Part shown: positions 35,368 to 43,665 of the stretch, in pieces | How positions within the stretch are numbered: position 1 is the stretch's first letter | Layout of the letters: each line of letters starts with the position of its first letter | Assembly (NCBI RefSeq): GCF_009733815.1 | Contig: NZ_WNXY01000003.1 | Location: forward strand, 1 to 64,000 | Length of the DNA: 64,000 bases | Source: Pseudactinotalea suaedae | Lineage (GTDB): Bacteria; Actinomycetota; Actinomycetes; Actinomycetales; Beutenbergiaceae | Reading direction: 5' to 3' | Notes under the pieces: generated by a model | Database searches by the model: none | Told to the model about the DNA's origin: nothing | What the model saw: only the letters and a program-made list of their open reading frames with translations | Position numbers and translations under genes: made by a program

Positions 35368-36216
35368 TCAGACCGTCATCGACGTGCCCGCCAGGACGAG
35401 GCTGGCAGCAACGACCAGTGACGCCACGATGATCAGACGGAAGAGCAGGCGGCCGGGCGGACGCGTCACGACAAGGACGATCCCCAGCGCGGCGATGGCC
35501 AGGCACAGGACCAGCGCGACGATCCCGAGCGGAGTGGGCGACGACGCCGTCCCTGACAGCACGGGTCCGAGCGTCACCAGCGTGGCCGCGACGGCGAGCG
35601 CGACGAACGCGACCACGCCGGCAGCCACCCGCCCCAGGCGATGGGGCAGTCCGTCGATGCCGGTGGAGGCGTCGTCGTCGAGGTCGGGCAGCACGTTGGT
35701 GAAGTGGATCGCGACGCCGAAGGCACCACCGACGCCCAGCGCCCACCACGTGGCGGCCGCCGGCGGCTGGCTCGCCAGTGTCACGACGGCGGGGAGCAGC
35801 CCGAAGCTGAGGACGAACGGGACGACCGAGGCCGCCGTCCTCTTGAGCACGGCGTTGTAGGCCCAGCCGGAGGCCACCAGGACGAGGTGCGCCACCGCGG
35901 ATGGCCACCCCAGCACGAACGAGAGCGGGACGGTGAGCACAGCGAAGACCCAGGCGGCCGTGCGCACCGTGGTGACCGAGATGTCACCCCGGGCGACCGG
36001 CTTGTCGGTGCGGCGGACGGCGCGGTCCCGCGCGGCGTCCAGCCAGTCGTTGGAGAAGCCGATCGAGAGCTGACCGGCGAGGATCGCGATCCCCAGGGCC
36101 GCGACCCGCCACACCGGCAGGTCGATGCCGATGCCGAGGACGACCGCGAGAAGGGTGACCGTCGCGGTCGGCCCGGGGTGGCTGGCGAGCAGCAGCGAGC
36201 GGGTTCGGGCGAGCAT
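35368..36216 (-). CDS. UbiA-family prenyltransferase
   Basis: The 282-residue membrane enzyme has eight or nine helices and both Asp-rich motifs of the UbiA superfamily: NDWLDAARDRAVRRTDKPVARG near residue 50 and DLDDDASTGIDGLPHRLG near residue 175, which hold Mg2+ and the prenyl diphosphate. It attaches an isoprenoid to an aromatic or quinone acceptor. It is convergent with the PKS operon, 15 bp from its end, so prenylation of the polyketide is an attractive hypothesis; a respiratory quinone role is the alternative. The ATG at 36216 is preceded by a -10 element at leaderless spacing. The long upstream extension of the frame is not UbiA sequence. Confidence 0.85.
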   Translation of the reverse strand: MLARTRSLLLASHPGPTATVTLLAVVLGIGIDLPVWRVAALGIAILAGQLSIGFSNDWLDAARDRAVRRTDKPVARGDISVTTVRTAAWVFAVLTVPLSFVLGWPSAVAHLVLVASGWAYNAVLKRTAASVVPFVLSFGLLPAVVTLASQPPAAATWWALGVGGAFGVAIHFTNVLPDLDDDASTGIDGLPHRLGRVAAGVVAFVALAVAATLVTLGPVLSGTASSPTPLGIVALVLCLAIAALGIVLVVTRPPGRLLFRLIIVASLVVAASLVLAGTSMTV

Positions 36217-36222
36217 CCGACC

Positions 36223-36228
36223 ACGGTA
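36223..36228 (-). promoter_or_regulatory. -10 element of the UbiA gene
   Basis: On the minus strand TACCGT lies six bases before the ATG at 36216. No ribosome binding site is present, so a leaderless transcript is likely. Confidence 0.45.
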
Positions 36229-36248
36229 GGCCTGGGCCGACCCGGCGC

Positions 36249-37646
36249 TCAGCGCTCCGAGGGTGCGACAGCGCCGAGGAGCTCGGGCGGCAGCAGCTCG
36301 GCGTGGGCCGCCAGCAGCTCGTCGGTCATCGCACGGATCTGCGGCAGCGTGCACATCGTCGCGGTGAGCGGGTCGAGCGCGACGGCATGGTGGACGTGCT
36401 CGACGTCGCCGGTCAGCGCGGCCCGGACGGCGAGCGTCTGCACGTTGACGTTGGTGCGGTTGAGGGCGGCGAGCTGGGGTGGCAGCTCCCCTTGGGCCGT
36501 GGGCTGCACACCGTTGGCGTCGACGAGGCACGGCACCTCGACGCAGGCCTCCGCCGGCAGGTTCGTGATCAGCGAGCCAGCGTTCGGCACGTTCCCGTGG
36601 ACGACGCTGGGCACCCCCGTGACGATCGAGTTGACGATGGTGGCGCCGTACTCCACCGAAGGTGCCAGCTCACCCTGCAGGCGCTCGAGCTGATCGGTGA
36701 GGTCACCCGGGACGTCGTGCGCGGCACAGATCTCGTAGTAGTCCCACCGCTGCGGGATGTACTCCGAGACCAGCTCGGCGTTCTTGCGGAAGTAGGGCAG
36801 GTACTCGGAGGCGTGGTGGCTGGACTCGGTCTGGAAGTACCCGAAGGCGTTCATGATGTCCGTGCGGACCTGCTCGTTGCCGCCCTCGTACGTGCTGGCG
36901 TCGGCGGCAGCACCGGAGTGGTCGCCGTCATCGGCACGCAGCGACCCGGCACCGCGCCCGACCTGGTGCCGCGCCCGCATCTCGGCCCGCAGCCGGGGGT
37001 AGAGGTCCTCATCACCGTGACGGAGGTCGAGCACCCAGGCCTGGTGGTTGATCCCCGCGCACCGGTAGGTGACCTCCTCGTACGGCACCCCGAGCGTGCG
37101 CGCGAGCATCCGGGTGGTGCCCTGCACGCTGTGGCACAGCCCCACGGTGCGCAGGCCGAGCGCGTTGAGGTACGCCGTCGCCATCGCCATCGGGTTGGCG
37201 TAGTTGATGAACGTCGCCTCGGGGCACAGCTCCCGCGCATCGGCCGCGATGTCGCGGTACGCGGGGACCGATCGCAGGAACCTGAACACCCCACCCGGAC
37301 CCACGGTGTCACCGACGGTCTGGTCGATGCCGTACCGACGCGGGATCTCGACGTCGTGACGGTAGGCAGCGACACCTCCGACCTGGAAGGTGATGATCAC
37401 GACGTCGGCCCCGTCCAGCGCCTGGCGACGATCCGTCGTCGTCACCACGCGGGTGGGAAGCCCGTGATGGGCCACGAGGGCGCGCGCGGCCGAAGCGACG
37501 CCGTCGAGCCGGTCCGCATCGATGTCCATGAGCCTGATCTCGGCGCCCTGCAGCGCGGGAAAGCTGAGGAGGTCGCCGAAGAGCCGGAACGGGAAGACGA
37601 AGCCGCCGGCTCCGATGATGGCGATGGTGGGGGACGTCCGCGTCAT
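36249..37646 (-). CDS. Glycoside hydrolase family 4 (alpha-galactosidase/glucuronidase type)
   Basis: GH4 enzymes cleave glycosides by an NAD+- and Mn2+-dependent oxidation-elimination. The 465 residues start with the NAD-binding IAIIGAGGFVFPFRLF and contain YANPMAMATAYLNA, GLCHSVQGTTRMLA with the metal-ligating Cys and His, and AGINHQAWVLDL. CHSVQ is typical of MelA-type alpha-galactosidases, while alpha-glucosidases and 6-phospho enzymes differ here. No adjacent PTS genes are present, which fits a non-phosphorylated substrate. It is divergent from an AraC-type regulator, an arrangement similar to melA-melR. Confidence 0.88.
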   Translation of the reverse strand: MTRTSPTIAIIGAGGFVFPFRLFGDLLSFPALQGAEIRLMDIDADRLDGVASAARALVAHHGLPTRVVTTTDRRQALDGADVVIITFQVGGVAAYRHDVEIPRRYGIDQTVGDTVGPGGVFRFLRSVPAYRDIAADARELCPEATFINYANPMAMATAYLNALGLRTVGLCHSVQGTTRMLARTLGVPYEEVTYRCAGINHQAWVLDLRHGDEDLYPRLRAEMRARHQVGRGAGSLRADDGDHSGAAADASTYEGGNEQVRTDIMNAFGYFQTESSHHASEYLPYFRKNAELVSEYIPQRWDYYEICAAHDVPGDLTDQLERLQGELAPSVEYGATIVNSIVTGVPSVVHGNVPNAGSLITNLPAEACVEVPCLVDANGVQPTAQGELPPQLAALNRTNVNVQTLAVRAALTGDVEHVHHAVALDPLTATMCTLPQIRAMTDELLAAHAELLPPELLGAVAPSER

Positions 37647-37652
37647 GGTTCA

Positions 37653-37658
37653 ACGCTA
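37653..37658 (-). promoter_or_regulatory. -10 element of the GH4 gene
   Basis: On the minus strand TAGCGT lies six bases before the ATG at 37646 (TAGCGT-TGAACC-ATG), again the leaderless layout. No -35 is clear, as expected for an activator-dependent promoter. Confidence 0.5.
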
Positions 37659-37727
37659 GGGACGGGCACCGGTGGAAACCTCCGGTCCTGATCGCGCTTC
37701 TTCCGGTTCTCTTGGTTGGATGGGCGC

Positions 37728-38564
37728 GTGGGCCCTCAGTCCCTGATGCCGGACGGCGTGATCACCGAGCACGCCGGGCTCTGGACGTGCCGTGGCGCCC
37801 CGCCGCCGATGCCCCACCAGCACCGGCACGACGACGTCGAGCTGAACGTCGTGCGCACGGGCGCGCTGCGGTACCTGTTCGGTGGTGCCGAGGTCGATGT
37901 CGGACCGGGTCAGCTCGCCCTGTTCTGGGGGACCACGCCGCACCAGCTTCAGCAGCCCGGCACCAGCGAGGACGGCGACGTGCTGTGGCTGCACATCCCG
38001 CTGACCACCGTGCTGTCATGGTCGCTGCCTCCTGCTCACCTCGCGGTGCTGCTGCAGCCTTGCCTGCTCGTGGTGGACGCCGCCGACCTCGACTACGACG
38101 CGGCCACCGCGGTCCACCGCTGGCACGGGGACATCGAGCGCGGTGACCACGAGCTGGCCTTCCTCGAGGTGCAGGCGCTGGTGCGACGCACGTTGCGGCA
38201 GGCAGCCCATGACGCGCCCGCACCGCACGCCCCCGAGCACATCGACGCCGCCATCCTCATGACCCGCCTGATCGCGGAGCGGTTCCGGGATCCACTGACG
38301 CCCGCACACATCGCCGCCGCCAGCCACCTCCACCCCAACCACGCCATGACGGTGTTCCGCCGCGTGATGGGCTGCACCATCGGTACCTACCTGACCCGGT
38401 GCCGGATCAGCGAGGCGCAACGGCTCCTCATCACCACCCGCCTCTCTACCGCCGAGATCGCCCACGCAGCCGGTTTCGGCTCGCAGAGCCAGTTCTACGC
38501 CCACTTCACCCGCAGCTGCAGCCGCTCGCCCGGCCGCTACCGAGCCGACACCGCCACAGGCTGA
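37728..38564 (+). CDS. AraC-family transcriptional regulator (probable GH4 activator)
   Basis: The 278-residue protein has an N-terminal cupin sensor (HQHRHDDVELNVVRTGALRYLFGG, LFWGTTPHQLQQP) and a C-terminal pair of HTH motifs. The second contains the AraC signature LSTAEIAHAAGFGSQSQFYAHFTRSCSRSPGRYR. It resembles MelR/RhaS-type activators and is divergent from the GH4 gene, so it probably activates it with the cognate galactoside as effector. I use GTG 37728; TTG 37716 and ATG 37746 are in-frame alternatives without a clear ribosome binding site. Confidence 0.83.
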   Translation: MGPQSLMPDGVITEHAGLWTCRGAPPPMPHQHRHDDVELNVVRTGALRYLFGGAEVDVGPGQLALFWGTTPHQLQQPGTSEDGDVLWLHIPLTTVLSWSLPPAHLAVLLQPCLLVVDAADLDYDAATAVHRWHGDIERGDHELAFLEVQALVRRTLRQAAHDAPAPHAPEHIDAAILMTRLIAERFRDPLTPAHIAAASHLHPNHAMTVFRRVMGCTIGTYLTRCRISEAQRLLITTRLSTAEIAHAAGFGSQSQFYAHFTRSCSRSPGRYRADTATG

Positions 38565-38611
38565 CGACCAGCCCGAGGCGGAACGCACGACGCTGATCGC
38601 ACACGAGCTCG

Positions 38612-38656
38612 TTGACACCGCCGAGGCCCTCGTTTAGGCTACGGAAAGCGCATTCC
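38612..38656 (+). promoter_or_regulatory. Promoter and LacI-type operator of the Gfo/Idh-TIM operon
   Basis: TTGACA (38612-38617) and TAGGCT (38635-38640) are separated by exactly 17 bp, the best housekeeping promoter in the window. GGAAAGCGCATTCC (38643-38656) follows immediately, covering the transcription start, and is a LacI-type dyad. Nearly the same site occurs at 49388 and 56041. Repression by a LacI protein, probably the one at 49456, is inferred. Confidence 0.75.
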
Positions 38657-38682
38657 CAGGGCCACGACCTCCAGGAGACCCC

Positions 38683-39846
38683 ATGACCACCCGCACGCTC
38701 CGCATCGGCATGAACGGCATCACCGGGCGGATGGGATATCGCCAGCACCTCGTCCGCTCGATCCTGCCGATCCAGGAGCAGGGCGGCGTCACGCTGGCTG
38801 ACGGCAGCAAGGTGCAGGTCGAGCCGATCCTCATCGGCCGCCGCCCCGACGCCGTCGAGGAGATCGCCGAGCGCCACGGCATCGAGCGCTGGACCACCGA
38901 TCTCGAGGGCACGATCGCGGACCCGGAGGTCGACATCATCTTCGACGCCTCGATGACGTCGCTGCGGGCCGCCACGCTCACGGCCGCCATGAAGGCGGGC
39001 AAGCACATCTTCACCGAGAAGCCCACCGCGGAGACCCTCGAGGAAGCCATCGAGCTGGCGCGGCTCCGCCAGCAGACCGGCGTGACCGCCGGCGTCGTGC
39101 ACGACAAGCTCTACCTGCCCGGCCTGGTCAAGCTCCGCCGGCTGGTGGACGAGGGCTTCTTCGGCCGCATCCTCAGCCTGCGCGGTGAGTTCGGCTACTG
39201 GGTCTTCGAGGGCGACGTGCAGGCGGCCCAGCGACCGAGCTGGAACTACCGCAAGGAGGATGGCGGTGGCATGACCACCGACATGTTCTGCCACTGGAAC
39301 TACGTGCTCGAGGGCATCCTCGGCAACGTCAAGAGCGTGGTCGCCAAGACCGTCACGCACATCCCCACCCGGTGGGACGAGAAGGGCGCGGAGTACCCCG
39401 CCACGGCCGACGACGCCGCGTACGGCATCTTCGAGGTGGAGGGTCCGAGCGGCGAGGAGATCGTCGCGCAGATCAACTCCTCCTGGGCCGTGCGGGTCTA
39501 CCGGGACGAGCTGGTCGAGTTCCAGGTCGACGGGACACACGGCTCCGCCGTCGCCGGCTTGCGCAAGTGCGTCGCCCAGAACCGCGCCCACACGCCCAAG
39601 CCGGTGTGGAACCCCGACCTGCCGGTGACCGAGCCGTTCCGCGACCAGTGGCTCGAGGTCCCCGCGAACGCCGACCTCGACAACGGCTTCAAGCTCCAGT
39701 GGGAGGAGTTCATCCGCGACGTCGTGGCCGGTCGGGAGCACCGCTACGACCTGCTCTCGGCTGCCCGCGGCGTGCAGCTGGCCGAGGCCGGTCTCGCCTC
39801 CTCCGCCGAGGGGCGCCGGGTCGAGCTGGAGCCGATCTCTCTATGA
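38683..39846 (+). CDS. Gfo/Idh/MocA-family oxidoreductase
   Basis: The 387-residue NAD(P)-dependent sugar dehydrogenase-type protein has a Rossmann N terminus (IGMNGITGRMGYRQHL, an unusual variant of the GxGxxG motif) and the family hallmark FTEKPTAE, whose Lys is catalytic. A second active-site region is GGGMTTDMFCHWNYVLEG, with His at the place of the usual catalytic His. It shares a promoter with the coupled TIM-barrel gene (ATGA overlap). A dehydrogenase followed by an isomerase/epimerase suggests stepwise modification of a sugar; the substrate is unknown. The operator links it to the 46-56 kb locus. Confidence 0.85.
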   Translation: MTTRTLRIGMNGITGRMGYRQHLVRSILPIQEQGGVTLADGSKVQVEPILIGRRPDAVEEIAERHGIERWTTDLEGTIADPEVDIIFDASMTSLRAATLTAAMKAGKHIFTEKPTAETLEEAIELARLRQQTGVTAGVVHDKLYLPGLVKLRRLVDEGFFGRILSLRGEFGYWVFEGDVQAAQRPSWNYRKEDGGGMTTDMFCHWNYVLEGILGNVKSVVAKTVTHIPTRWDEKGAEYPATADDAAYGIFEVEGPSGEEIVAQINSSWAVRVYRDELVEFQVDGTHGSAVAGLRKCVAQNRAHTPKPVWNPDLPVTEPFRDQWLEVPANADLDNGFKLQWEEFIRDVVAGREHRYDLLSAARGVQLAEAGLASSAEGRRVELEPISL

Positions 39847-40721
39847 GCACCGGTGTGAACCGGCTGTCTCTCAATACCGCGACCACCAAGTTCGTCACGC
39901 TCGAGGAAGCGGTCCGGGTCGCCGCCGAGGCCGGCCTGACGGCGGTCGGACCGTGGCGTGATCGCGTCGCCGAGGTGGGCGTTGAGAAAGCGGCAGCGCT
40001 CATCCGCGGCGCCGGGCTGAGCACCTCGAGCCTGTGCCGCGGAGGATTCCTCACCGCACCCGACGCCGAGGGCCAGCAGGCCGCCCTCGCCGACAACAAG
40101 GCCGCGATCGTCGAGGCCGCGACGCTCGGCACGAGCGAGCTCGTGCTCGTGGTCGGCGGGCTGCCCGCCAATCCCGAGCCCGGCGCCGCCGCCCTGCCCG
40201 ACGGCGATCGCGACCTGGTCGCGGCCCGACAGCGCGTGGTCGACCGCCTGGGTGAGCTGGTGCCGTTCGCCGCCGAGCACGGTGTGCGCCTGGTGCTGGA
40301 GCCGCTGCACCCGATGTTCGCGGCCGACCGGGCCGTGCTGTCCACGCTGGGGCAGTGTCTCGACATCGCGGGCGCGTTCCCTCGGGAGAGCGTCGGCGTG
40401 CTGGTCGACACCTACCACGTGTGGTGGGACCCGGAGCTGGAGCAGCAGATCGCACGTGCCGGCCGGGAGGGTCGCCTCGCGCTCTACCAGGTCTGCGACT
40501 GGCTGCTGCCGCTCGCCGCCGACCCGCTGCTCTCACGCGGCTTCATGGGCGACGGCTACATCGACTTCCCCACGATCACCCGCTGGGTCACCGAGGCCGG
40601 CTACACCGGCGCGGTCGAGGTGGAGATCTTCAACCAGGAGATCTGGGAAGCGCCGGCCGAGCAGACGGTCGCGACGATGGTCGAGCGGTACGCGCGCCTG
40701 GTCGAGCCGCACCTGTCCTAG
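39843..40721 (+). CDS. Sugar phosphate isomerase/epimerase (xylose-isomerase-like TIM barrel)
   Basis: The 292-residue AP-endonuclease-2-fold protein shows the metal-binding residues of the family: Glu in LVLEPLHPMF, Asp-His in LVDTYHVWWD, Asp in CDWLLPL and Glu in AVEVEIFNQEIW. Such proteins isomerise or epimerise keto-sugars or cleave keto-glycosides. It overlaps the upstream Gfo/Idh gene by 4 bp, so the pair probably acts in sequence, the dehydrogenase making the keto substrate for this enzyme. The exact reaction is not determinable. Confidence 0.85.
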   Translation: MSTGVNRLSLNTATTKFVTLEEAVRVAAEAGLTAVGPWRDRVAEVGVEKAAALIRGAGLSTSSLCRGGFLTAPDAEGQQAALADNKAAIVEAATLGTSELVLVVGGLPANPEPGAAALPDGDRDLVAARQRVVDRLGELVPFAAEHGVRLVLEPLHPMFAADRAVLSTLGQCLDIAGAFPRESVGVLVDTYHVWWDPELEQQIARAGREGRLALYQVCDWLLPLAADPLLSRGFMGDGYIDFPTITRWVTEAGYTGAVEVEIFNQEIWEAPAEQTVATMVERYARLVEPHLS

Positions 40722-40741
40722 CGGCAACGAGGCGGCCGGGT

Positions 40742-40747
40742 GACAAT
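40742..40747 (+). promoter_or_regulatory. -10-like element of the first DEF-box gene
   Basis: GACAAT lies seven bases before the ATG at 40755. The same GTGACAATGG context with the same spacing recurs before the paralogue at 45052, which supports conserved promoter function and leaderless translation from these ATGs. Confidence 0.45.
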
Positions 40748-40754
40748 GGCCGCG

Positions 40755-41309
40755 ATGGTCGCCGTCGACGAGTTCGAGCTGGGCGTGGCACCGGTAGGTG
40801 CGCCGGCAGCGGCATCGCACAGCCGTGAACGGCACCGGGACCGCCCGGACGCGTGGGTCGCGCTGGCCGTCGCGGCTGTCGGGATCGGTGCGTTCGCCGC
40901 GCCGCCCACGCTGCCGCGGGCGAGCGCTGAGCTCCCGCAGTGGGGTGGGCTGGACGGCTTCACGTCCGTGATGGTCGACGACGACGTCGATGCCATCTCT
41001 CTCGCTCGGGAGGCCCTGGGCTTCTTCGCGTCCTTCGACGCCGAGGGCCGCCCGACCGGAACCGTGGTGGTGGTGCTCCGGCGTGGACCTGGCGCACCCG
41101 ACGAGCTGGCACCGGGTCAGACGGGCGCCGTCCTGGACACCGCGACCGGCGATCTCGCCACGATGCTGCTCGACCCCGAGGTGTTCACGACGCTCGAGGC
41201 CGCCGCCTACCGCTCGGACTGGGTGTGCGAGCCCAGCGCCGATCACGCGATCTGCACCGCCCTCGCCGACCCCGAGATCACGGTCGTCGTCGACCCGGTG
41301 AGCCCATGA
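40755..41309 (+). CDS. Short DEF-box membrane protein of unknown function
   Basis: The 184-residue protein starts MVAVDEFELGVA, sharing its N-terminal DEF motif with the three downstream propeller proteins. One membrane helix follows at about residues 32-50 (AWVALAVAAVGIGAFA), then an external domain of some 130 residues with no propeller repeats and two Cys late in the chain (WVCEPSADHAICTALADPE). It may be a truncated or diverged paralogue. It is coupled to the next gene (ATGA). The role is unknown; the topology puts the DEF segment in the cytoplasm. Confidence 0.65.
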   Translation: MVAVDEFELGVAPVGAPAAASHSRERHRDRPDAWVALAVAAVGIGAFAAPPTLPRASAELPQWGGLDGFTSVMVDDDVDAISLAREALGFFASFDAEGRPTGTVVVVLRRGPGAPDELAPGQTGAVLDTATGDLATMLLDPEVFTTLEAAAYRSDWVCEPSADHAICTALADPEITVVVDPVSP

Positions 41310-42604
41310 CGAACCAGGCCGAGGAGTTCGTCCTCGCCGAGCACGTGCCCGGTGCTGCGCCGGCGCGTGCGAGCACGCCGCTGCCGGCGAGCAGACGGGC
41401 AACGACCTGGGCCGTGGTCGGCGTCGCGCTCGTGGTCGGCGGTGTGCTCACCTCACCAGGCCCGATCTACCCACCCCTGGAGGACGGCATCGCCTGGAAC
41501 GTCCTCGACCTCGACCTGATGACCGAGCCGAGGGTCGCGTGGACGGCGGAGCTCTCAGCGGTCGAGGTGCTCGGTGCGGTCGACGGCACCGTGGTCATCG
41601 GGCTGGGCAGCGAGAGCCCCGCCGTCGACGAACCATGGCCCGATTCCACGACCGTCGGTCTCGATGCACGCACCGGCGCGGAGCTCTGGCGACTGACCGA
41701 CGGGACCTGTGTGCTCGGCGCCGACGCTGTGACGTGCGTGCAGGACCAGGGTTCACCCGATGCACGCGTCACGAACCATGCGGCGGACGGTACCGCCACG
41801 CGTCCGGTGACGCACGCAGGTGCGGTCGTCGCCACCAGGCTCGACGGCGGCGGCCTGCTGGTCGTCGAAGGCGGCAGCACAGCCATCGCCGAGCTCGTGC
41901 GCATCGACGACTGGGGCGCTGAGATGTGGCGGTCGAGACTGAGGTACTCAGGCCTCGCGGACTCGGGCTACTTTGGTCTCGACGTGGTGGGCGGGTACGT
42001 CTCCGCCGCGAGCGGCTGGTTCGACCTCGAGACCGGCGAGGCGCGGGAGCTCCCCTACCTGGAGTCGGACGCGAACGACGCACTCCGAGAGACTCTCGAG
42101 GACGGTTCGACCCTGGTCACGCTCGCAGACGGCAGGGAGGTCCACGTGCCGCCGGGTGAGCTGCTCCTCGAGGTCGACGACGCCCTCGGCGGCCCTGTCT
42201 CGCTGCACTCGAGCTCGGACGGCGCCCTCGTGTCGACCTGGGATGGCGGCTCGGCCACGTTCACCCCTTCGGCGGACCTCGATTGTCTTCTCCTGGCCCG
42301 CCTGCAAGGCGCGCTCGTCGAGCAGTGCCTGCCCTCGAGCGGGATCGGCACACTCCGCATGCGCGCCATCGACCAGCTGACTACTGAGCATCTTTGGGAG
42401 CACACCGGGACGACCGGGTTCGGTTCCGTACCGGCGACGGCGGACACACTCGTGCTTTCTCTTGCAGGAAGCGTCCAGGGCGTCGATCCGCGCACCGGTG
42501 TGCCCCGCTGGTCGGTCCCTGTAGCGGGCGTGAATCCGAGGGTGACCGTAACCGACGACTACCTCATCGTCCTGACGCCGGAGGCCGTCATCCGTCTGGG
42601 CTGA
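41306..42604 (+). CDS. Membrane-anchored PQQ-type beta-propeller protein (DEF-box paralogue 2)
   Basis: The 432-residue protein has a short cytoplasmic N terminus with AEEFVLAEH, one membrane helix (TTWAVVGVALVVGGVLT) and an extracytoplasmic domain of propeller-like repeats. Examples of the blade motif are LDARTGAELWRLTDG, FDLETGEAREL and VDPRTGVPRWSVPV. Cys pairs (GTCVLGADAVTC; DCLLL...EQCLP) could form disulfides. PQQ-like propellers without quinoprotein ligands usually serve as binding or scaffold domains (BamB-like). It is coupled to the short DEF-box gene and convergent with an EamA transporter. Confidence 0.75.
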   Translation: MTNQAEEFVLAEHVPGAAPARASTPLPASRRATTWAVVGVALVVGGVLTSPGPIYPPLEDGIAWNVLDLDLMTEPRVAWTAELSAVEVLGAVDGTVVIGLGSESPAVDEPWPDSTTVGLDARTGAELWRLTDGTCVLGADAVTCVQDQGSPDARVTNHAADGTATRPVTHAGAVVATRLDGGGLLVVEGGSTAIAELVRIDDWGAEMWRSRLRYSGLADSGYFGLDVVGGYVSAASGWFDLETGEARELPYLESDANDALRETLEDGSTLVTLADGREVHVPPGELLLEVDDALGGPVSLHSSSDGALVSTWDGGSATFTPSADLDCLLLARLQGALVEQCLPSSGIGTLRMRAIDQLTTEHLWEHTGTTGFGSVPATADTLVLSLAGSVQGVDPRTGVPRWSVPVAGVNPRVTVTDDYLIVLTPEAVIRLG

Positions 42605-42626
42605 CCGTGTTCGGGGTCGGTTCGGT

Positions 42627-43538
42627 CTACCCCGTGGACCCAGGCGACCCCACAGCGCTCTCCGGCGGAACGAGGACGATGCGCTGCGGCCTAGTCACGA
42701 GGTAGCAGCCGGCGAGGACCAGCACCAGCCCGACGACCTTGACCACGGTGATCGGCTCCTGGAGCACGATCGCGCCCGCGATCATCGCGACGGCGGGGTT
42801 GACGTAGGTGATCGTGGTGGCGCGGACCGGGCCGAGCTCGGCCACCAGACCGAAGAGCATGAGGAACGCCGCCGCGGTGCAGACCACCGCGAGGATCACC
42901 ACGGCGAGCAGCACCTGGCCGCTGGGCCACGCGCTCGGCAGCCCACCCGTGAGCAGGGTCAGCGGCAGGTAGACCAGCGCGGTGGCGCTCAGGGCGACCG
43001 CGATCACCGCGCGCGCCGGCAGGTCGGACAGGTACCGGCTGAGGATCACGGGCCCGATCGCGTAGCCGATGACCACCACGCCCACCTCGAGCACGGCACC
43101 CAGGTCGCTGCCGCCGACGTCGAGCCCGACGAGGGCGGCGACGCCCGCGATCCCGAGCGCGAGCCCGAGCCATCCTCGGACACCGAGCCGCTCGGCACGC
43201 CCCGTGAGGAACGCGATGGCGAGCCCGGCCAGCGGGACCGAGGCGATGAGCAGACCGGTCGTGGAGCTCGGCAGCACCTGCTCGGCACGGTTGAGGAACA
43301 GCCACGGGATCGCCACCTCGACGGCGGCGAAGGCGAGCACCGGTCGCCACCGGGCGAGTACCGGCGCGATCTCACGGCGCAGCAGGACCAAAGGCAGCAG
43401 CAGCACCGCCGCGAGCGCCGTGCGCACCAGCACGAGCGTGGCCGGGCTCAGCTCGGTCAGCGCGATCTTGATCAGCAGGTACGGGATGCCCCACGCGATG
43501 CCGAGCCCGATGAACAACAACGCTGCACGGCGGGTCAC
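42627..43538 (-). CDS. EamA/DMT-family transporter
   Basis: The 303-residue protein has ten hydrophobic helices in two EamA repeats, with family segments such as GIAWGIPYLLIKIALTELSPATLVLVRT at the start and LGPVRATTITYVNPAVAMIAGAIVLQEPIT in the second repeat. DMT transporters of this type export amino acids or other metabolites. Substrate is not predictable. It is inserted on the opposite strand within the DEF-box cluster, 22 bp from the convergent propeller gene. It starts with GTG at 43538. Confidence 0.87.
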   Translation of the reverse strand: MTRRAALLFIGLGIAWGIPYLLIKIALTELSPATLVLVRTALAAVLLLPLVLLRREIAPVLARWRPVLAFAAVEVAIPWLFLNRAEQVLPSSTTGLLIASVPLAGLAIAFLTGRAERLGVRGWLGLALGIAGVAALVGLDVGGSDLGAVLEVGVVVIGYAIGPVILSRYLSDLPARAVIAVALSATALVYLPLTLLTGGLPSAWPSGQVLLAVVILAVVCTAAAFLMLFGLVAELGPVRATTITYVNPAVAMIAGAIVLQEPITVVKVVGLVLVLAGCYLVTRPQRIVLVPPESAVGSPGSTG

Positions 43539-43665
43539 GGCGACATCTTGGCAGCAGCCACCGACTTACCGAGGCACCGCAGACCTGCTCAGGCACGACG
43601 CGTCGCCAACCACGCCCGATCGAGGCCTCCCCCGCGGCACGATGAGCACCAGAGGTGAGATGCCG

